Positions 7,001-9,556 of a stretch of DNA of 9,556 nucleotides are shown here, one piece after another. Source of the DNA: a bacterium (GTDB lineage: Bacteria; Chloroflexota; Dormibacteria; UBA8260; Bog-877); contig JAJYWT010000108.1 of NCBI GenBank assembly GCA_021791345.1, forward strand, positions 1-9,556, read 5' to 3'. The translations under genes and the position numbers were made by a program. The notes below the pieces were generated by a model. The model searched no databases, had not been told where the DNA came from, and worked only from the letters and a program-made list of their open reading frames with translations. How positions within the stretch are numbered: the stretch's first letter is position 1; each line of letters begins with the position of its first letter.

Positions 7001-7097
7001 AGGTGATACCGGACAAGCGGGGTGCCGGCCCCCCAAGCCGCCCAGCCCTCTCCCTCCAGTGTCCGATAACCCCCGCTTCTCGGCCGCGGATGGGTAG
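6966..7097 (+). CDS. Short unrecognised reading frame, possibly the 5' end of a lost gene
   Basis: Encodes 43 residues beginning MTSISIRKRGPRGDTGQAG, from an ATG preceded by GAGGAG at 6956-6961 (4-base gap). It overlaps the end of the MFS remnant by 35 bp, as operon partners often do. The Pro-rich second half looks non-coding and I recognise no family. It may be the truncated beginning of a gene cut by the Tn3-type end at 7158, or a chance reading frame. Confidence 0.2.
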   Translation: MTSISIRKRGPRGDTGQAGCRPPKPPSPLPPVSDNPRFSAADG

Positions 7098-7157
7098 ACA
7101 AGGTACCTCTTCGCGAATGGGAAGGGCTCTGGTTGGTTACTGACGACGGGGCTAGTA

Positions 7158-7195
7158 GGGGTACAGCCAAGATAAGCCCGAAACCCGCAGTAGGC
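7158..7195 (+). repeat. Tn3-type 38-bp terminal repeat (copy 2)
   Basis: Begins GGGGTACAGCCAAGATAAGC and lies 88 bp before the start of a Tn3-family transposase fragment, as the left terminal repeat of such a transposon would. It differs from copy 1 at five of 38 positions (one at position 22, three at 27-29, one at 37). No inverted partner (which would read GCTTATCTTGGCTGTACCCC) is seen in the window. Confidence 0.7.
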
Positions 7196-7283
7196 CAGGC
7201 TGACGACGGTAGCACACTGGGCCGTGAGGTGGCGGCTGCTGGTAGGGTCCCCTCAGAGTGGGATGTGACCTGGGTCCGGGGCG

Positions 7284-7544
7284 ATGACATCGATCGAGCG
7301 GACCGCGTACCCGCGCTTCGGTCGGCTGGTGACGGCCCGGGAGTTGGTAGAGCTGAGCCCAACTCCCGACGAGGTGACCTGGGCCAAGGGCCGCACCCGC
7401 TCGGATGCCCATCTGCTGGCGCTGGTGACGTCCCTCAAGTGCCTCCAGCGCCTGGGCTACTTCCCGAGACAGGACCGGGTTCCCGAGGTCGTCGTCGACG
7501 GGTTGGGCACCGAGCGCTCCAGGTCGTCGTCGTGGACTCGGTAG
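7284..7544 (+). pseudogene. N-terminal fragment of a Tn3-family transposase (DUF4158 region)
   Basis: The 86 encoded residues start MTSIERTAYPRFGRLVTARE and continue with SPTPDEVTWAKGRTRSD, HLLALVTSLKCLQRLGYFP and PEVVVD. This is the characteristic beginning of DUF4158, the N-terminal DNA-end-recognition part of Tn3-family transposases (full length about 1,000 residues). Similarity stops near residue 72-73 (about 7500), after which unrelated sequence runs to a TAG at 7542-7544. The DDE catalytic domain is entirely absent, so the fragment cannot transpose. It lies downstream of the Tn3-type end at 7158, which supports both assignments. The remaining protein might still contact Tn3 ends, but nothing shows that it is expressed. 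Confidence 0.85.
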
Positions 7545-7694
7545 GAGTCGAGGGCAGTACAATCTTCGCCGGGCTACACGAACTGTGGAACCGCGATGAG
7601 CCTCCGCCCTCGAGGAGGAACGGGCGCTTATGCGCCGTTTCGGGATGAGGACTATCCTAACCTCCTTCCGCCGCGCGGCTATTTAGGAGATCGG

Positions 7695-8414
7695 ATGTTG
7701 CTGCAAGCCACTTTGAACGGCCCGTTGACGAAGGCCGATCATGGCGCGGTCCCCGTGACGCTTGAGGAGCTGGCCACCGATGCCTCAGGGTGTATGGCGG
7801 CGGGCGCTCGTGCGTTCCATGTCCATCCTCGGGACGGGAGCGGGGCGGAGACCCTGGAGGCGCGCGTAGTCGATCGGGTCGTATCGGCTGTCCGGGCGAC
7901 CCACGGGATGCCCGTGGGAGTCACGACCGGCGAGTGGATTGAGCCAAACCTGGAGAAGCGGCTGCAGTTGATAAGGGAGTGGAAGCAGCCGGATTACACC
8001 TCGGTGAACTTGTCGGAAGCTGGTGCGGTTGAAGTCATGCAGGTACTCCTGGCGACGGGAGTGGGCATTGAGGCTGGCGTGTGGACCGTCGAAGATGCTG
8101 AGTTGCTCGTGAGCTGTGGACTGGCTGGTCGTGTGACACGGGTGATGATCGAACCAGTCGAGGTCAGCACGATCGATGCCTTGCCCTTGGTCGCTGCCAT
8201 CCACGACGTCCTAGACCGGGCGGCGGTGACAGCACCTCGACTCCAGCATGGTGACGGTGAGGCAACCTGGATCCTCATCGAGGACGCCATCCGACGAGGT
8301 ATCGACACTCGCGTCGGCTTCGAGGACACATTGCGGCTGCCCGACGGTAAACTGGCCAGTAGCAACGCCGACCTCGTACGGGCAGCCTACGAACTCGGAG
8401 CCGGTAGGACTTAA
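7695..8414 (+). CDS. BKACE-family beta-keto acid cleavage enzyme (3-keto-5-aminohexanoate cleavage protein-like)
   Basis: A 239-residue metal-dependent TIM-barrel enzyme of the BKACE (DUF849) family. In characterised members it condenses a beta-keto acid with acetyl-CoA and splits it into acetoacetate and a new acyl-CoA. The zinc-binding pair is His42/His44 in FHVHPRDG. Glu210 in GFEDTLRLPDG is placed as the third ligand by analogy with Kce. Other family-like segments are VGVTTGEW (75-81), YTSVNLSE (101-108), GIEAGVWTVEDAE and HGDGEATW. The ATG at 7695 has AGGAGA four bases upstream and places the conserved start MLLQATLNG at the N-terminus; the in-frame ATG at 7596 adds an unlike leader. At 239 residues it is shorter than Kce (about 275), as in the compact actinobacterial subgroup. 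It stands alone, without CoA-transferase or lysine-fermentation genes, so the substrate is unknown. Confidence 0.88.
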   Translation: MLLQATLNGPLTKADHGAVPVTLEELATDASGCMAAGARAFHVHPRDGSGAETLEARVVDRVVSAVRATHGMPVGVTTGEWIEPNLEKRLQLIREWKQPDYTSVNLSEAGAVEVMQVLLATGVGIEAGVWTVEDAELLVSCGLAGRVTRVMIEPVEVSTIDALPLVAAIHDVLDRAAVTAPRLQHGDGEATWILIEDAIRRGIDTRVGFEDTLRLPDGKLASSNADLVRAAYELGAGRT

Positions 8415-8734
8415 GCCTCCGGCAGCTCTGGACCAGCGCGACAGTCACCTGGGCAGCGGAAAGTTTGGTCCGGCTTTTGTAGTCGCCCATGGACATCACT
8501 TAAAGTAGCGTAAACGGTGATTTAGGCTACTTTCCCGAGATGCGACCGAGATGAGGCGCCGGTACGCATCAGAGCGAGGGCACGCACCGCGATCCAGCAG
8601 TCCGTCGCCCCTCGGGCCGAGGACAAACGTCTCGTCGACAGGCAGGTGCTCGGTGGCGCCCGCCCTTGTCCGCAGCCCCCGGTCGGTCTCGGGCCGCCCA
8701 GCCCGGAAGTGGCACCTTCAGTGCCTGTCGAGGA
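8415..8734. other. Stretch without a recognised gene
   Basis: It holds the 32-bp dyad at 8503-8534 and a small 5-bp-stem hairpin (GGCAC/GTGCC, 8711-8725). Short open frames exist on both strands in the 8540-8730 part, but none shows a recognisable domain or a convincing ribosome site. Confidence 0.5.
8503..8534. repeat. 32-bp dyad with two 13-bp arms and a 6-bp centre
   Basis: The arms AAAGTAGCGTAAA (8503-8515) and TTTAGGCTACTTT (8522-8534) are reverse complements except for one central G/G position, around CGGTGA. The A/T-rich composition stands out from the GC-rich surroundings. Arm-spacer-arm geometry resembles a core site of tyrosine recombinases or a repressor operator; a transcription terminator for the upstream gene is also possible. 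Confidence 0.6.
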
Positions 8735-8768
8735 GGGCTGACCGCGCAGGGTGCAGCGCGGTCAGCCC
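8735..8768 (-). terminator. Strong hairpin at the end of the GNAT gene
   Basis: A perfect 13-bp stem (GGGCTGACCGCGC at 8735-8747 with GCGCGGTCAGCCC at 8756-8768) and an 8-nt loop. It includes the GNAT stop codon (8762-8764). No T-run follows, as is common for terminators in high-GC bacteria. Confidence 0.6.
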
Positions 8769-9367
8769 GTCCCGGTCATTCGCGGTGACCAGGGGCACCC
8801 CTCCGCATGCTGGGAGCGCCACTCACGGTCGAGGATGGCAAAGTCGAGCTCATCGCTCCAGCGATTCTTGAACCATTCGTTCTCGATCTGGTGCGCCTCC
8901 TGGCGCATGCCGAGGCGTGTTGCGAGTCGGGCCGAGGCCTCGTTCTCCCCGTCAACGCGCGCAATGATCCGGCGCAGCTGCAGCCCGTCGAAGGCCAGGT
9001 GCAACATGGTGTGGACTGCCTCAGTGGCGTAGCCGCGGCCACCGCAATCCGGATGGAACACGTAGCCGATCTCCCCTGTGCGGTGCAGCTCAGAGCTGAA
9101 GAGCAACATCACATCCCCGATGAGCCTGCCGGTCTCCAGGAGTTCAGCACCCAGCGTGATGTGCTGGCCCTCGCCTTCGATCTGCTGAGCTGCCCATGTG
9201 GTCGCGAGCCGCTGGCGCACCGTCTGAAGGTCCATCGGGTCGAAGGGGACGAATCGGCACACCTCCGTGAGTGATCGGTACGCGACCAGGGAGGAGGCGT
9301 CCCCATCTCTCAGTGGTCGAAGGGCCAGCCGAGAGGCTCTGACGGGGTACTTTGGGCGGAGTTCCAT
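8762..9367 (-). CDS. GNAT-family N-acetyltransferase (RimJ/RimL-like)
   Basis: A 201-residue acetyl-CoA-dependent N-acetyltransferase. After a SRLALRPLRDGDA opening typical of RimJ/RimL-like members (12-24), the core carries GEIGYVFHPDCGGRGYATEA (98-117), where the GGRGYA turn binds the pyrophosphate of acetyl-CoA. LRRIIARVDGENEASARLATRLGM (131-154) follows, with the Asn of motif B. EWFKNRWSDELDFAILDREW completes the fold. The acceptor could be a ribosomal-protein N-terminus, an antibiotic or a small amine; the sequence does not say. The start ATG at 9367 fits the family length. It follows the IS630 remnant in the same direction with 62 bp between, and ends in a strong hairpin. It appears intact and independent of the BKACE gene. 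Confidence 0.9.
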   Translation of the reverse strand: MELRPKYPVRASRLALRPLRDGDASSLVAYRSLTEVCRFVPFDPMDLQTVRQRLATTWAAQQIEGEGQHITLGAELLETGRLIGDVMLLFSSELHRTGEIGYVFHPDCGGRGYATEAVHTMLHLAFDGLQLRRIIARVDGENEASARLATRLGMRQEAHQIENEWFKNRWSDELDFAILDREWRSQHAEGCPWSPRMTGTG

Positions 9368-9429
9368 GTGCCTGCCGGATTCTCGATCATGGCCAACACC
9401 AAGCGCAAGAAGACCTCAGACGCGGGGCA

Positions 9430-9556
9430 CTAGTGGTCCGTCGGTGAATTAAGTTGGGCCAGTGCGGAGCGCCCCCGACGCACCTTGGCGATGATGTCCG
9501 CAGCGGGGGTGTGCCAGACGAAGGGACGGGGATCTTCGTTCCAGTGAGCCACCCAG
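9430..9556 (-). CDS. IS630-family transposase, C-terminal part (runs off the window)
   Basis: Forty-one residues are readable on the minus strand from the window edge to a TAG at 9430-9432: WVAHWNEDPRPFVWHTPAAD followed by IIAKVRRGRSALAQLNSPTD. WNEDPxPFVW and the following helix are the typical tail of IS630/Tc1-mariner-type transposases, which move DNA with TA target duplication. The rest, including the DDE residues, lies outside, so completeness cannot be judged. The IS terminal repeat should lie within about 60 bp to the left of the stop, but it cannot be identified from one end. Confidence 0.82.
   Translation of the reverse strand, partial: WVAHWNEDPRPFVWHTPAADIIAKVRRGRSALAQLNSPTDH

Noticed and set aside
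8540..8734. Two short open frames, one per strand, with fairly protein-like composition
   Set aside because: No start with a convincing ribosome site and no family resemblance; they cannot be told apart from chance frames in GC-rich DNA.
9389..9433. A 14-codon frame MANTKRKKTSDAGH
   Set aside because: Too short, no ribosome site, and it lies between the GNAT start and the IS630 stop where the IS end is expected.
1..9556. CRISPR arrays, rRNA, toxin-antitoxin pairs or a retron
   Set aside because: No regularly spaced repeats, no rRNA-like sequence and no reverse transcriptase or recognisable toxin gene was seen on either strand.

Overview
The window is high-GC DNA (roughly two thirds G+C by eye) with codon use and gene families that suggest an Actinomycetota-like chromosome or large accessory region. 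This is an inference from composition and family resemblance only. Several unrelated mobile-element pieces, most of them truncated, are interleaved with a few ordinary genes, so this reads as an integration hot spot.

Layout, left to right. A tyrosine recombinase with all catalytic residues (163-1227, +) lies next to a 180-bp fragment of an ISKra4-type transposase 3' end (1347-1526, - sense). Then comes a leftward operon, read from right to left: an ECF-type sigma factor (3376 to 2900), an O6-alkylguanine-DNA alkyltransferase Ogt (2903 to 2289), and an iron/2-oxoglutarate dioxygenase (2292 to 1565). The genes overlap by ATGA at both junctions. The dioxygenase carries an apparent one-base deletion near its 3' end. 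Divergent from the operon is a 14-TM-type (DHA2) MFS exporter (3571-5028, +). A second, longer but N-terminally truncated ISKra4-type transposase copy (5167-5967, -) follows. The two ISKra4 pieces are direct repeats that bracket the operon and the exporter.

From 6261 to about 7500 the DNA carries two directly oriented 38-bp sequences that look like Tn3-family terminal inverted repeats. The first abuts the C-terminal half of a broken MFS gene. The second precedes the first ~70 codons of a Tn3-family transposase (DUF4158 region). A BKACE-family beta-keto acid cleavage enzyme (7695-8414, +) appears intact. A 320-bp stretch without a recognised gene contains a striking 32-bp dyad (8503-8534). A GNAT acetyltransferase (9367 to 8762, -) ends in a strong hairpin. 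The right edge holds the C-terminus of an IS630-family transposase (9430 to beyond 9556, -).

Functionally, the most coherent unit is the sigma / Ogt / dioxygenase operon, which looks like a small transcriptionally autonomous response to DNA or base alkylation. There is no adjacent anti-sigma gene, and a candidate self-recognised ECF promoter (GAAACG-16-CGTGTC) lies upstream. The neighbouring exporter may be part of the same chemical-stress island, but nothing in the sequence proves co-regulation.
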